From the NCBI GenBank assembly GCA_964372025.1, contig CAYJPF010000002.1, positions 39,711 through 103,710 on the forward strand: DNA of 64,000 nucleotides, written 5' to 3'. The notes under the pieces are model-generated. The model did not search any database. It worked only from the letters and a program-made list of their open reading frames with translations, and was not told the DNA's origin. The position numbers and the translations under genes were made by a program. The stretch comes from CAYJBP01 sp964372025 (GTDB taxonomy: Bacteria; Bacillota; Dehalobacteriia; UBA4068). Every line of letters begins with the position of its first letter. The first letter of the stretch is position 1. Positions 29,259-37,936 of the stretch are shown in pieces.

Positions 29259-29782
29259 GTCATTCTATTAACAGTTTTAAAATAATTGTCTATTACCTCC
29301 ATAGAAATTGGAGTAAAGTCGTGAAACTCTGTATTTACATTGAAATATTCTGGACCTAATTGAACTAGATTACCCAGCTCATCTATCGCACTGCCGTGCT
29401 TATGTATATGCCCATGTATATTTCCCTTAAAAAATTTCACTTCTTGAGGATGAATAGGTATGTGCGAAAGAATGTAGCCGTTATATTGCATACATCCTAC
29501 AACAGGTATACCTAAGTAGTTTGCTATTTTTAAAGTCCTTTTTGTATCGTGGTTGCCTCCTATGATATATTTACTACCATTCAATTCTTGGAGCTTATAC
29601 ATCCAAGTAGGAGAATTCATTGTAATATCTCCTAGAATAAATACTGTATCATACTTAGTAACTACGTTATTCCAATTTTCTTTAATAATAAGCCAATCTT
29701 CCGGAGCTTCTCTGCCCCTAATTCAATTTATTAAATTATTGTGACCTATATGAAGATCACTGGTAAAATAAACTTTACTCAT
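29252..29782 (-). CDS. Metallophosphoesterase
   Basis: 176 residues with one TGA-encoded Trp (INWIRGREAPEDW). Metal-binding motifs in order: YFTSDLHIGHNN at residue 5, FILGDITM near 50, and IIGGNHDTKRT near 73, followed by GNIHGHIHKHG. This is the calcineurin-like phosphoesterase layout. Substrate unknown; phage members often act on nucleotides or RNA. The start is ATG at 29782. Confidence 0.88.
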
Positions 29783-29830
29783 TAAAAAAAGAATTTAATA
29801 ATTCACGCTTTGAGGAGAATACATCGATAA

Positions 29831-30190
29831 TTATTTAGATCTTAAATCTCCATCCCCCTCAATTACTCCTTCTACTTTACGCTTTCGGAGTTTTTCCAGG
29901 ATTTGGAGAAGAATATGTTCCATATCTAGCCCTAGACACGAGCCTAATGAGAAATATTGCCAACCGATGTCACCTAATTCATATTCTAATAAAAGTCGTT
30001 CTTCATCCGAGAGAACGCTAATATCAATATGGTTATCAGTAACTTTGATTTTATCCTTACGGATTCATTTAGCAATCTTACCACAAAATTCTCCTACCTC
30101 AGATACTAGTCCTAGTGTCATGTATGAGAAATTAAAACTTGTGGGAAGGCAAGTGTCTAGAGCTTTTTTTTGGAATTCATTAATGTTCAT
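29831..30190 (-). CDS. MazG-like nucleotide pyrophosphohydrolase
   Basis: 119 residues with one TGA-encoded Trp (KIAKWIRKD). The metal-coordinating motifs are SEVGEFCGK (ExxE) and YELGDIGWQ (ExxD), characteristic of the all-alpha MazG superfamily, which hydrolyses nucleoside triphosphates. It could lower (p)ppGpp or clear non-canonical dNTPs. It is the last minus-strand gene on the left side that uses TGA before the TGA-free block begins. Confidence 0.85.
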
Positions 30191-30201
30191 TTAATTTAGT
30201 T

Positions 30202-30423
30202 TTACCATTTGGCTATGGATTTATCATAGCCTCTCTTTTGCAGAGTAATAGAGAGCCAAGTAATTAGGTACATCAAAGTTGCCCCCAATGACCCGGCTAA
30301 TAGCCCTACATATAATAAGCAATTCAATCGTGTAATTACTCTCATACAAATAATGTCAATTATAATTAGTATTAAATTAATAATAATACCAATCACGTAC
30401 AATGTTGTTAGCAAGTCAAACAT
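30202..30423 (-). CDS. Small membrane protein
   Basis: 73 residues, two strong transmembrane segments (about 5-27 and 35-58) and a short basic C-tail. No family recognised. It overlaps the next gene by 16 bp, as in other genes of this block. Confidence 0.62.
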   Translation of the reverse strand: MFDLLTTLYVIGIIINLILIIIDIICMRVITRLNCLLYVGLLAGSLGATLMYLITWLSITLQKRGYDKSIAKW

Positions 30424-30785
30424 GATGATTTAAAAATTAAGTTTTTACCTTTTACTTCTTGACAGTGTTGTGTGGCTATATTCCTAATCAAATATTTATA
30501 CCGAGGCTCATTCTTCTTGTTAAAGTAAATAGATTCAGAGAGAACCTCCCATAGTATTTTAGGGTCTTTTCTAATCGCCACTATATCCCCAATTATAATG
30601 GCACTGTTCTCGGAGTTGTACCAATTATAAAAATCTTCCCAAGTATTTTTACCAGGAATTATTTTAGGGTCTTCTGCCATTGTAAATAGCCCTGCTCCTT
30701 TACAAAACATAGTTATTGCTAAATGAGCATTTTTGTAATATCCAATTTCGGATAAATGTTGATTAACTTTCTCTCTAGTAATCAT
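30408..30785 (-). CDS. Hypothetical protein
   Basis: 125 residues, no membrane segment or motif recognised. The three Trp codons are TGG. It is basic at the C-terminus (KGKNLIFKSSCLTC). It overlaps the downstream membrane protein gene by 16 bp. Confidence 0.62.
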   Translation of the reverse strand: MITREKVNQHLSEIGYYKNAHLAITMFCKGAGLFTMAEDPKIIPGKNTWEDFYNWYNSENSAIIIGDIVAIRKDPKILWEVLSESIYFNKKNEPRYKYLIRNIATQHCQEVKGKNLIFKSSCLTC

Positions 30786-30803
30786 AGTTACGTACGTTTA
30801 GAA

Positions 30804-31028
30804 TTATACAATAAATATTTTATTAGGCGACCATATACTTCGATAAACAAGTATTTGTCCCCAGATTGGAATAGCGGAAGAAACTACAAGAAATATTATT
30901 TTTTCATAGATCTTCATTAACGGAGTATCATTCCAGCTTTTGATGTTTTTTGTGAAAGCTATAGCTTGTCCTAATAATAGGATTATGGCAGTAATTACAG
31001 ATACTACACAATACAGGATTAAAATCAT
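30804..31028 (-). CDS. Small membrane protein
   Basis: 74 residues with an N-terminal transmembrane segment (about 2-25) and a second hydrophobic stretch (FLVVSSAIPIWGQILVY). Function unknown. It overlaps the following gene by 4 bp. Confidence 0.58.
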   Translation of the reverse strand: MILILYCVVSVITAIILLLGQAIAFTKNIKSWNDTPLMKIYEKIIFLVVSSAIPIWGQILVYRSIWSPNKIFIV

Positions 31029-31261
31029 TTTTTTAATAAATTAGTAATTTTTTTAAAATGTACCTCACTGAAATCGTCTCGATCCCGTTGATCACATTTT
31101 ACATACTCAAAACACGCTCCCATAGGACTAAATTCGCAAATTTGACATGCGCAAGCAACGGCAGTACTGTCTAAAGTAACATAAAGGATTCCCCCTATTG
31201 CAAAACACTCTCCTATAGCAGGTTGTGCTCTATAGTCTTCGTAAAAGTGCGAATCTCTCAT
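31025..31261 (-). CDS. Cys-rich small protein (C-x2-C...C-x5-C pattern)
   Basis: 78 residues. The middle contains CACQICEFSPMGACFEYVKC followed by a basic-acidic segment with RDRDD. The spacing of Cys residues and the downstream R-R-D and phi-K pattern are shared with the neighbouring 71-residue protein, so they look like paralogs, possibly zinc-binding. Confidence 0.62.
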   Translation of the reverse strand: MRDSHFYEDYRAQPAIGECFAIGGILYVTLDSTAVACACQICEFSPMGACFEYVKCDQRDRDDFSEVHFKKITNLLKK

Positions 31262-31262
31262 A

Positions 31263-31478
31263 TTAGTATAATTTTGTATAAATTATACTAATGCCGTCGG
31301 TCCGTTCTCTTGCTAAACATCGTACATCAGTACACGATCGCCCCAAAGATCTTGCAGAACACCCATTACAGGCTCCTGCAGCCAATATAGGCTTACGTAT
31401 AACTTTGAATAATCCTAGCTTATGGGGAATTAATTTTCCCACTTTATCTTGGAATTTATTGTTGTTCTCCATAACCAT
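31263..31478 (-). CDS. Cys-rich small protein, paralog of its neighbour
   Basis: 71 residues. The segment GACNGCSARSLGRSC followed by CLARERTDG matches the Cys and charged pattern of the adjacent 78-residue protein. Function unknown. Confidence 0.6.
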   Translation of the reverse strand: MVMENNNKFQDKVGKLIPHKLGLFKVIRKPILAAGACNGCSARSLGRSCTDVRCLARERTDGISIIYTKLY

Positions 31479-31935
31479 AGGTAAATAAATGTTTATATGC
31501 CAAAGCTTTGCTAGTAAAAGTCATGCTTTGATTGTTTATTGAGAAATAGCCCTTTTCTCCAAGAGTTTTATTTGCAAGTAATAGTCGGTACTGAGTTGAA
31601 CATAGTTTCCTATCAACGAAAGGATTCCCTTCGGACTCTGTCCTAACATAATGACTTCGTATTGTTACTACACGAGCCTTAGTTATTGTTTTGTTTATTA
31701 CTACGTAAAATTCTTGCCCTAAAGAGTATTTAAATGTAGGCTTAAATGCGGGAGGAGTGCGAGGAAATAACATTCGCAATCCTATCAAAGACACTACAAG
31801 GTACGCAAGGGCTAACATAATTTTATCGATTAGTCCCATAAGCTGTAAATCCCATTCTACAATGTTGAAGCTTCCTAAACAAATGCTAGTGAGAATATAT
31901 AGTCCCACATTAGTGCTAATAATATAGTATTTCAT
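31456..31935 (-). CDS. Membrane protein, two transmembrane helices
   Basis: 159 residues. Hydrophobic segments at about 5-23 and 33-58 are followed by a beta-rich soluble C-terminal domain (YSLGQEFYVVINKTITKARV). It overlaps both neighbours by 23 bp and 1 bp. No family recognised. Confidence 0.62.
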   Translation of the reverse strand: MKYYIISTNVGLYILTSICLGSFNIVEWDLQLMGLIDKIMLALAYLVVSLIGLRMLFPRTPPAFKPTFKYSLGQEFYVVINKTITKARVVTIRSHYVRTESEGNPFVDRKLCSTQYRLLLANKTLGEKGYFSINNQSMTFTSKALAYKHLFTYGYGEQQ

Positions 31936-32372
31936 TAAAAGTATTTATTTAGATTAGTGGTATTATCAATCTGAATGTAGTCTGAAATAAATCCTGGTGC
32001 TAGTGAGAGAGCATTGTTGGTGTTTACGTAGTAAAACATAGTACAATCTTTTCCAGAGAGCCGTAGTGGATTCAGAACTCCCATATCGCCTAATTTTTTA
32101 ATTAATTTAGGGCCTTTTATTACTCCTCCCCAGAATCCAATTTTCGGAGAAATACATTTAGAAGGAATTCTAGGATAGATAACCTTTTTTAAAAAGTCTT
32201 CTCCAGAAGAACGAGGATTATCTTCTAAAAATACTGACAAATCATCTATTAACTCGTCGAGGGGCACGATTTTAAACCATTCTTCTAAAGATTTTGGAGA
32301 AGGAGTAGGGGGAATAACAATTGGTTTTTGTAGAAGTTGTTTTGCCCAAAACTGGAAATTTATATTTTTCAT
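31935..32372 (-). CDS. Hypothetical protein
   Basis: 145 residues with a Pro-rich N-terminal segment (PIVIPPTPSPKS) and acidic DELIDDLSVFLED. Three Trp codons are TGG. No recognised family. Confidence 0.6.
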   Translation of the reverse strand: MKNINFQFWAKQLLQKPIVIPPTPSPKSLEEWFKIVPLDELIDDLSVFLEDNPRSSGEDFLKKVIYPRIPSKCISPKIGFWGGVIKGPKLIKKLGDMGVLNPLRLSGKDCTMFYYVNTNNALSLAPGFISDYIQIDNTTNLNKYF

Positions 32373-32404
32373 AATATATATTTCTTAATATTGTTAATTA
32401 TACA

Positions 32405-32629
32405 TTACAAAATCCGCAAAGGAATACCTATTGTAAACTCATGTTCTGCGTAAACAAATTCTTTAGGTAAATCTGTTGTCAAAACTTCATTCATAATTCT
32501 GCTACGAATAATTTGTTTAGCAGTAATAGGAGATGTTATTCCAAAATCTTGAATAGTTTCATCTATATGCATGTGCTTATAAAAATCATCTTTTCTTCGT
32601 GCTACTATATGCGCTATAAATGTTCCCAT
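32405..32629 (-). CDS. Hypothetical protein
   Basis: 74 residues with no recognised motif. Gene packing (1 bp from the next gene) is the main evidence that it is real. Confidence 0.55.
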   Translation of the reverse strand: MGTFIAHIVARRKDDFYKHMHIDETIQDFGITSPITAKQIIRSRIMNEVLTTDLPKEFVYAEHEFTIGIPLRIL

Positions 32630-32630
32630 G

Positions 32631-33086
32631 TTAAAATTGAATTAAATTATTTACAGCCGCTTCGAAAAAATCTTTAGCTGGACAAATGGGATTTTGCTTA
32701 TTAATATATAAGCGTATGAGAGGGTGTAATTTTGCCACTTCTCTATGAGAGACTATCTGAACGTCTACAGGCATGCCATATACATTCTGAGGAAGTTTAT
32801 AATACAAAGTAGTAGGTTTATCTAAATTAAATCTACTTAGTATTAAAAAGATTTTTACTAGGATTTTCTCAGGAACACCTACTTTATTACACTCAAATAG
32901 TTCCATATTTTTGAGAGTATTTGCGGGATTCATCCATATCTTCGACGATTCTCTTGACATAGTTACAACAAGAAATTCATTTTTAGGAAGATCCGGTCCA
33001 AATTTTTTTATACCATATCTCGATAATTTTCTCTTAGTTTTATTCCTAAGATTAATGCTCTTAATTTGAATAATAATTGTTTCCAT
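32631..33086 (-). CDS. Hypothetical protein
   Basis: 151 residues, rich in basic residues at the N-terminus (RNKTKRKLSRYGIKKFG). One Trp, TGG. Function unknown. Confidence 0.58.
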   Translation of the reverse strand: METIIIQIKSINLRNKTKRKLSRYGIKKFGPDLPKNEFLVVTMSRESSKIWMNPANTLKNMELFECNKVGVPEKILVKIFLILSRFNLDKPTTLYYKLPQNVYGMPVDVQIVSHREVAKLHPLIRLYINKQNPICPAKDFFEAAVNNLIQF

Positions 33087-33090
33087 AGTA

Positions 33091-33261
33091 TTACTTAGTT
33101 AAAGACATATTACGAAATGATCGATACAAAAGAATAGGTAAACAAAGTGCTTTTATGCCTTCTAATATAGAAGAAGGTTTTTTAGATTCATTTCCTATAT
33201 GCACAATTATGCATAAATATGCTTGTGCAAGCAGCCCCCATACTATTGCCAATAGTAACAT
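33091..33261 (-). CDS. Small membrane protein, 56 residues
   Basis: Translation gives a single N-terminal transmembrane segment (LLLAIVWGLLAQAYLCIIV) and a basic tail. Its ATG overlaps the stop of the preceding 54-residue gene, a typical coupling. It is too short for standard ORF cut-offs. Confidence 0.58.
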   Translation of the reverse strand: MLLLAIVWGLLAQAYLCIIVHIGNESKKPSSILEGIKALCLPILLYRSFRNMSLTK

Positions 33262-33425
33262 TATAGGTATGGATTTTGGGAAATGTCAACTATTTTTCCA
33301 AATACTGTACAAAGGATTGCTCCTTTTGCCACAGGCTTTACTGCCGGAGGTTTGGTTAAATAAATAACTTTGTCCTCTTTTTTAGAAGTGTAACATACTA
33401 AGATGTTATTAATACGTGGTCTCAT
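33261..33425 (-). CDS. Small hypothetical protein, 54 residues
   Basis: A short frame starting at ATG 33425 and ending TAA at 33261, with a moderate charge and a proline-lysine patch (TKPPAVKPVAKG). It is coupled to the next small membrane gene. No recognised function. Confidence 0.5.
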   Translation of the reverse strand: MRPRINNILVCYTSKKEDKVIYLTKPPAVKPVAKGAILCTVFGKIVDISQNPYL

Positions 33426-33446
33426 GTCATGAATGATTTAAATGTT

Positions 33447-34319
33447 TTACTTAATTTTAACTAGTTTTTGATTAACTTCATCATAATCAAATCCTTTTCT
33501 TCTCAATGCGTCCAACAAAAGTTTTTCTTGCTCCTCTGTAGCAGGAATAGCGTCGTCCATATATCCCTTACTACATATTATTCCTAAAGTGCAATACCAA
33601 TTATTGCGGTAAAAGCATACAGTAATTAAATTAGTTGCTCCTGTCCTCTTCTCAAGCTTCTTGAAGATAACTATCTCATTACGTTTGGGTAGATAATAAA
33701 TTTCTCCTGGAATAAATTCAGACTTGGGAGAGTCCTTAACAGATTCAACGAGTGGTTCAAGAGCATTTAACTCTTTATTCCATTGCAAACCTTCTTCTGC
33801 TAATTTTTTATGAAAATAATTAACAGCTGATTTAGGGGCTATCGTGAATCTTTGGCAAGCGTGTCCTCGATGCATTTCTGTACTTTTAGTCAGTGTGTTA
33901 GTACCATTGATTCCCGCCAGTACATATGCTCCGTCTTTAATTGGCGCCTTAATCACGAATGGCCACTTATCATTATCGCCACAATTAGTAGGAATATATA
34001 CAACGCCTTTCTGCAATTCGTGTGATAGATATTTTCTAGTATATACTAACTCTTTATTAGTAGGATCATATCCCATATCTTTCTTTTTCAGAGCAGTGAT
34101 AAGAGCCATTCTCTCTATAGGGGAAGCCCTCCTACAAACAGGAGGCTTTAAAAAGTAATTATTTTCTGTAATAATTACCTCAGAATAATGAAAGGACCAG
34201 TTTGTACCAAGTATTGCTAAAATTCCTACATTACCCTTTGGAGTAGTCCCACTGTATATAAATACAGCTTGAGAATCTTTACAAGTATAAAATTCTCCAA
34301 TTATTAGTTCTTGTATCAT
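33447..34319 (-). CDS. Hypothetical protein with two repeated C-terminal-type motifs
   Basis: 290 residues. The segment SPIERMALITALKKKDMGYD near residue 66 recurs as ATEEQEKLLLDALRRKGFDY near 264, followed each time by a K-E/Q-L-V end. This motif closes modules in many gut-phage proteins, so the protein looks like two copies of such a module. Function unknown. Confidence 0.66.
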   Translation of the reverse strand: MIQELIIGEFYTCKDSQAVFIYSGTTPKGNVGILAILGTNWSFHYSEVIITENNYFLKPPVCRRASPIERMALITALKKKDMGYDPTNKELVYTRKYLSHELQKGVVYIPTNCGDNDKWPFVIKAPIKDGAYVLAGINGTNTLTKSTEMHRGHACQRFTIAPKSAVNYFHKKLAEEGLQWNKELNALEPLVESVKDSPKSEFIPGEIYYLPKRNEIVIFKKLEKRTGATNLITVCFYRNNWYCTLGIICSKGYMDDAIPATEEQEKLLLDALRRKGFDYDEVNQKLVKIK

Positions 34320-34326
34320 ACGAATA

Positions 34327-34614
34327 TTAATTTTGCATAAAAGAAAAGAAATTGCGGAGTTGCCTCTTTACTCTCCGATAGTCCTCTGGGGTTAGGGGAG
34401 TACTGCCGTTGTTTGCGTCATGGGGATATTTAATAGTAACTATAATCCAAATTGAAGCGATTAGCGCTATCGTCATCACTGCTAGAACCACTAATGCGCT
34501 TCCCCATATAGGAATTGTCACCCACCACCATGACCAAGAAATTACATTAGTGAGTTTTAATACTATAAAAAGTATGCCTAATGCTGTAAATTTACTAGAT
34601 AGAATTTTTTTCAT
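34327..34614 (-). CDS. Membrane protein
   Basis: 95 residues with two transmembrane segments, the first including the Trp-rich ISWSWWWVTIPIWGSAL. Six or so Trp codons are all TGG in this gene. The function is unknown. Confidence 0.6.
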   Translation of the reverse strand: MKKILSSKFTALGILFIVLKLTNVISWSWWWVTIPIWGSALVVLAVMTIALIASIWIIVTIKYPHDANNGSTPLTPEDYRRVKRQLRNFFSFMQN

Positions 34615-34616
34615 AA

Positions 34617-34844
34617 TTAGTGTTGTCTTAAATTTTTTACTTCAGCAATAATATATTGCCGCCTACATTTTTTTAATTTCTCAAATAATTCAACAAGAGT
34701 AGTTTCATAATGGAATATAGGCAAATATGATGATAAGGGAGTAAGAGAATTCTTTGCATATAAGTTAATCCTCCCTTTACAAAATCCTATATAATAAAAT
34801 TCTTTTGCCTTCTTTCTTAATTTTTTTAATAATTTTACTTTCAT
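34617..34844 (-). CDS. Small basic protein
   Basis: 75 residues, N-terminus KVKLLKKLRKKAKEFYY, like the family of small Bacteroides-phage proteins starting with MKxKxxKKLRK (also at 39176-39481). No function known. Confidence 0.58.
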   Translation of the reverse strand: MKVKLLKKLRKKAKEFYYIGFCKGRINLYAKNSLTPLSSYLPIFHYETTLVELFEKLKKCRRQYIIAEVKNLRQH

Positions 34845-34861
34845 AATTATAGAGTTTAAGA

Positions 34862-34895
34862 TTAAAGGAAAGAGAAGTTGCTCCCTTTCCTTTAA
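34862..34895 (-). terminator. Hairpin, probable terminator
   Basis: A perfect 11-pair stem (TTAAAGGAAAG at 34862-34872 with CTTTCCTTTAA at 34885-34895) follows the 109-residue gene on the minus strand. The downstream run of U is weak, so termination is inferred from position and stem strength. Confidence 0.55.
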
Positions 34896-34905
34896 GATTG
34901 ATATC

Positions 34906-35235
34906 TTAGTCCTCTAGAATTTCGAAAGAGTAACTAAGGGCATTGTAAGATTCTGCTATCCTAGCTAAATACAAGCGAAGGCGCTCCAACGGACGAAGTT
35001 TTATCCATTCGGCTTTGCGATACCAATACGGAGACGTACTGGATCGCATGTGATCATACGCATCTTGTGACAATTTGATGCAGTATTTTGCATCTATTGC
35101 CACTCGCGGCGTGTGTTCGATAATTTTGGGCTCTTTAGAATTTTTAGTAGGTAGAGAAATTGTCTCAACAGCTCCGCGTACGAGGCTGCCTCCCTGCACT
35201 GTCATGCTCAGAAGGATTTTAGTTGTGTTATTCAT
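34906..35235 (-). CDS. Hypothetical protein
   Basis: 109 residues from ATG at 35235; a longer frame would run into the tRNA-Glu gene and is rejected. Rich in basic residues (KAEWIKLRPLERLRLYLARI). Its Trp codons are TGG. Function unknown. Confidence 0.55.
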   Translation of the reverse strand: MNNTTKILLSMTVQGGSLVRGAVETISLPTKNSKEPKIIEHTPRVAIDAKYCIKLSQDAYDHMRSSTSPYWYRKAEWIKLRPLERLRLYLARIAESYNALSYSFEILED

Positions 35236-35267
35236 AATAAAATAAATATCGTTATGTAACGATTTGT

Positions 35268-35338
35268 AGCCCATAGGAGAGTCGAACTCCTCTTTCAAGA
35301 TTGAAAATCTTGCGTCCTAACCGATAGACGAATGGGCC
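35268..35338 (-). tRNA. tRNA-Glu(UUC)
   Basis: 71-nt cloverleaf: acceptor GGCCCAT with ATGGGCT, anticodon stem CAAGA/TCTTG with loop TTTTCAA (anticodon TTC), and T-arm loop TTCGACT. No CCA is encoded at the 3' end. Confidence 0.93.
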
Positions 35339-35456
35339 ATAAACCTACTATATTACTATAGTAGGATCTAAACCAAACTTAATTGGTTTTTCGTAATAGA
35401 TTTTTTAACATTAAAATTTATCAATATGAAATTAAATAAACATTAATCCACATTGG

Positions 35457-35521
35457 TATCGCCAAAAGGATTCGAACCCATGCCCCANNNNNNNNNNTCT
35501 ATCCAACTGAGCTATGGCGAT
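35457..35521 (-). tRNA. tRNA with unresolved anticodon (10 Ns)
   Basis: Acceptor ATCGCCA pairs with TGGCGAT, the D-arm (GCTCAGTTGGATAGA) and T-arm (GGGTTCGAATCC) are clear, but the anticodon arm is replaced by 10 N bases at 35488-35497. The total of 65 nt is about 8 nt short of a normal tRNA, so the N run does not give the true length. The amino acid cannot be called. Confidence 0.85.
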
Positions 35522-35527
35522 AGTACT

Positions 35528-35932
35528 TTAGATATTCTGTATCTTCCTCCTATATTCTTGGAGAGCCTGTAATTCCTTAGCGAGCTCTGTGTTAGATCGA
35601 TCTGAGTATCTTTCTCCCTTTAGAGTTCGCTCTATATTATTTATCTGCTGATCTAAGGAATCAATTATTTCTTCCTTAGTAGATTCTCCAGAATGCTCGG
35701 AAATTACAGTGAAGAATTCAGGAGACCAACTAAAATTAATATGCCTTCCTCCTTGGGTACATAATTCATAGTACTTTTCATGAACGCTGCTTATAATACA
35801 TATTGTTCCACAGTATTCAGCCATGTCTCCTACAAATGTTGCTCCTATATTAACGTTCCCGTTCTCATTTTTATTTGCATCATACCAATCTAAGGAGTTA
35901 ATGCGTACCTTAGTGCCTACTTTATATCTCAT
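35528..35932 (-). CDS. Hypothetical protein with SH3-like N-terminal domain
   Basis: 134 residues. The N-terminal half reads like a small beta-barrel (YKVGTKVRINSLDWYD; IICIISSVHEKYY-like strands) and the C-terminal half is a charged coiled coil (STKEEIIDSLDQQINNIERT). No firm family. It ends next to the N-containing tRNA. Confidence 0.6.
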   Translation of the reverse strand: MRYKVGTKVRINSLDWYDANKNENGNVNIGATFVGDMAEYCGTICIISSVHEKYYELCTQGGRHINFSWSPEFFTVISEHSGESTKEEIIDSLDQQINNIERTLKGERYSDRSNTELAKELQALQEYRRKIQNI

Positions 35933-35943
35933 AAGCGTTTTGT

Positions 35944-36621
35944 TTAAGAATTAATAATAAATTTTCCATCAATAATAGTTAAGTAACTTTTAGGGAGAGT
36001 ATCACAGAAATACACATTATCCCTATGAGTAACTAAATCATGTGGGGTATGCCCCACCACTTGAATATAATCTTTTACCTTACTTTGTAATAAAGAAGTA
36101 GGTCTTATCCAAATAGGACTTTGTGATATTGTATCACCGTAACCATTATATCCTTCAATAGTATTAAAAGTTAGTGTACGTTGTACATAGTCAGGATCTA
36201 ATTGCTTATCTACTAATAAATTTAAATCCTCTTGTAATACTTTATCTAACCATACTTGAGAAACTCCCGCATGAGAAAATAAGATATTGTCTTTCTTATG
36301 TACAGGGACTAATATTCCTTCATTATATAATGATAAAATTCGAGTGCCTAATAATTTTTGAGTTAGTGGATTCCACCCTGAACAAGCCGTATTAGCCATA
36401 TAATGGTGATCGTGATTTCCTAAACATAGGATACAGTTATCTTTGTATTTATCCTTTAATTGTAGAATATTATTAAAGTTATCTACTTGTTCCCTGGAAG
36501 AAGTTTTAGCATAACAATCAAAATAATCTCCCAAGAATATTATTTCATCAGGAGATTCCTTTTTAATAATCTTTTGCCAAGTGGAATACCCGTGAGTATC
36601 CCCTAATATTAATGTTTTCAT
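35944..36621 (-). CDS. Metallophosphoesterase (calcineurin-like)
   Basis: 225 residues. Motifs in order: LILGDTHGYSTW (1-14), IIFLGDYFDCYA near 27, LCLGNHDHHYM near 62, LFSHAGVSQVWL near 112 and QVVGHTPHD near 187. This is the full set of the bacteriophage lambda-type serine/threonine or general phosphoesterase. All Trp codons are TGG. Confidence 0.9.
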   Translation of the reverse strand: MKTLILGDTHGYSTWQKIIKKESPDEIIFLGDYFDCYAKTSSREQVDNFNNILQLKDKYKDNCILCLGNHDHHYMANTACSGWNPLTQKLLGTRILSLYNEGILVPVHKKDNILFSHAGVSQVWLDKVLQEDLNLLVDKQLDPDYVQRTLTFNTIEGYNGYGDTISQSPIWIRPTSLLQSKVKDYIQVVGHTPHDLVTHRDNVYFCDTLPKSYLTIIDGKFIINS

Positions 36622-36669
36622 AAGTATTATTCAGTGTCATACTTAAAAAGTTTAAAATAAATATAAGTA

Positions 36670-36697
36670 GGAGCATCCTCGATCAAGAAGATGCTCC
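36670..36697. terminator. Hairpin in the intergenic gap
   Basis: GGAGCATC (36670-36677) pairs with GATGCTCC (36690-36697). It lies between the genes at 35944-36621 and 36756-36986 on the minus strand. No strong U-run follows, so it may be a pause or processing element instead. Confidence 0.4.
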
Positions 36698-36755
36698 CTT
36701 TGCGTCTCCAGATTTGGGCATTATTAAGAGGCCTAGGAGACTATATCATTATAAA

Positions 36756-36986
36756 CTATTTGAGTTTATATTTATTTAAAAAATCAGTTACATCTAATAG
36801 TTTATACTCAGGCTTTAATTGCTCTACTTGAATAATTTCATAGTTAGATGTATCAACTATTACATTAAAATCAGCTCCGTGAGTAAATTGCATAGGCAAT
36901 TGTTTATAATATCTATTACAAACTATATTAACATCTAAATGATAATATACCCTATGCTCAGTTGCTCTGTATAAATTAATTTTCAT
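36756..36986 (-). CDS. Hypothetical protein
   Basis: 76 residues, rich in Tyr and His near the N-terminus (YRATEHRVYYHLDVNIVC). Overlaps the next gene by 11 bp. Function unknown. Confidence 0.6.
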   Translation of the reverse strand: MKINLYRATEHRVYYHLDVNIVCNRYYKQLPMQFTHGADFNVIVDTSNYEIIQVEQLKPEYKLLDVTDFLNKYKLK

Positions 36987-37869
36987 TATAATTAGAAGTT
37001 ATTTTAAGTTTTTTATTCAAGTCTTGTTGTTTTTGTAGTCCGGGTAATAAATCATGATATAGCAATTCAGCAGATTTATGCAATTCATAAAATTCGTTAA
37101 ACTCTGTAATATTGAAAAAATTGTAGAATGCAATAGATCCTCGGACCTTCGTTACAAAAATGTTATTCTTGTTTGTAAGTTCTAATATATTCTCAATGAT
37201 CTTAATGTCATGGGGACGTATAGACGATTTTTTATCATTTAATTTTGACTCTATTGCCTTGATATTATCTTTTATATTCTTTATCATTTCTGATAAAGTT
37301 TTTACATTGATAGGAAGAAATGATAGGTAGCCTGTAATACTTCTTGTTTTGAAAAAATATGGATAATTTACTGAAGTTTCTATATATTGTGAATATATAT
37401 CATAATCTCCTATAATAAAGAAATGTGCCCCAATCGCTCCTCTGTCATATGAATCATCATCAATAAATCTATTCTGGACCCATACTATTAACATGATTTT
37501 ATTGATTAAAATAATAAGAATTTTAAATATCCACACTAATACATTTAAAAATTTGTTATGTAACACTAATCCATAATTAGATAGTTTTAAAACGCCTCTT
37601 TCTGCATATCGTCTTGCTTCGGTTCTTGTACAAAAATATTTTGTATATTTTACAGATTTATTGTTTTCTGTTAACAATTCGAGCTCTAATGGAAATGCTG
37701 TAATACAACCATCTCCACATGCACATGATGATGTTTCTTCTCCTATATGATATGACTCTATTTTATATGTTCTTCTACTATCGAATATTAATACTATAGA
37801 AGCAATGGTTAGTATTGCCCATAATAGCATTACCAATCTGTGTTTAATAATCGTATTTTTCATTAACAT
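36976..37869 (-). CDS. Membrane protein with Cys-rich loop
   Basis: 297 residues from ATG at 37869 (a longer frame starts at 37917). Transmembrane segments lie near the N-terminus (LVMLLWAILTIASIVLIF) and in the middle (VLVWIFKILIILINKIMLIV). A CACGDGC stretch lies between them. The C-terminal half is helical (NIKDNIKAIESKLNDKK). No recognised family. Trp codons are TGG. Confidence 0.6.
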   Translation of the reverse strand: MLMKNTIIKHRLVMLLWAILTIASIVLIFDSRRTYKIESYHIGEETSSCACGDGCITAFPLELELLTENNKSVKYTKYFCTRTEARRYAERGVLKLSNYGLVLHNKFLNVLVWIFKILIILINKIMLIVWVQNRFIDDDSYDRGAIGAHFFIIGDYDIYSQYIETSVNYPYFFKTRSITGYLSFLPINVKTLSEMIKNIKDNIKAIESKLNDKKSSIRPHDIKIIENILELTNKNNIFVTKVRGSIAFYNFFNITEFNEFYELHKSAELLYHDLLPGLQKQQDLNKKLKITSNYNEN

Positions 37870-37936
37870 TTTAAATTTATAAAGGGTAGTTGAAATATAA
37901 TTAATATCATCTATCAACTACCCCTTGATTACACAT

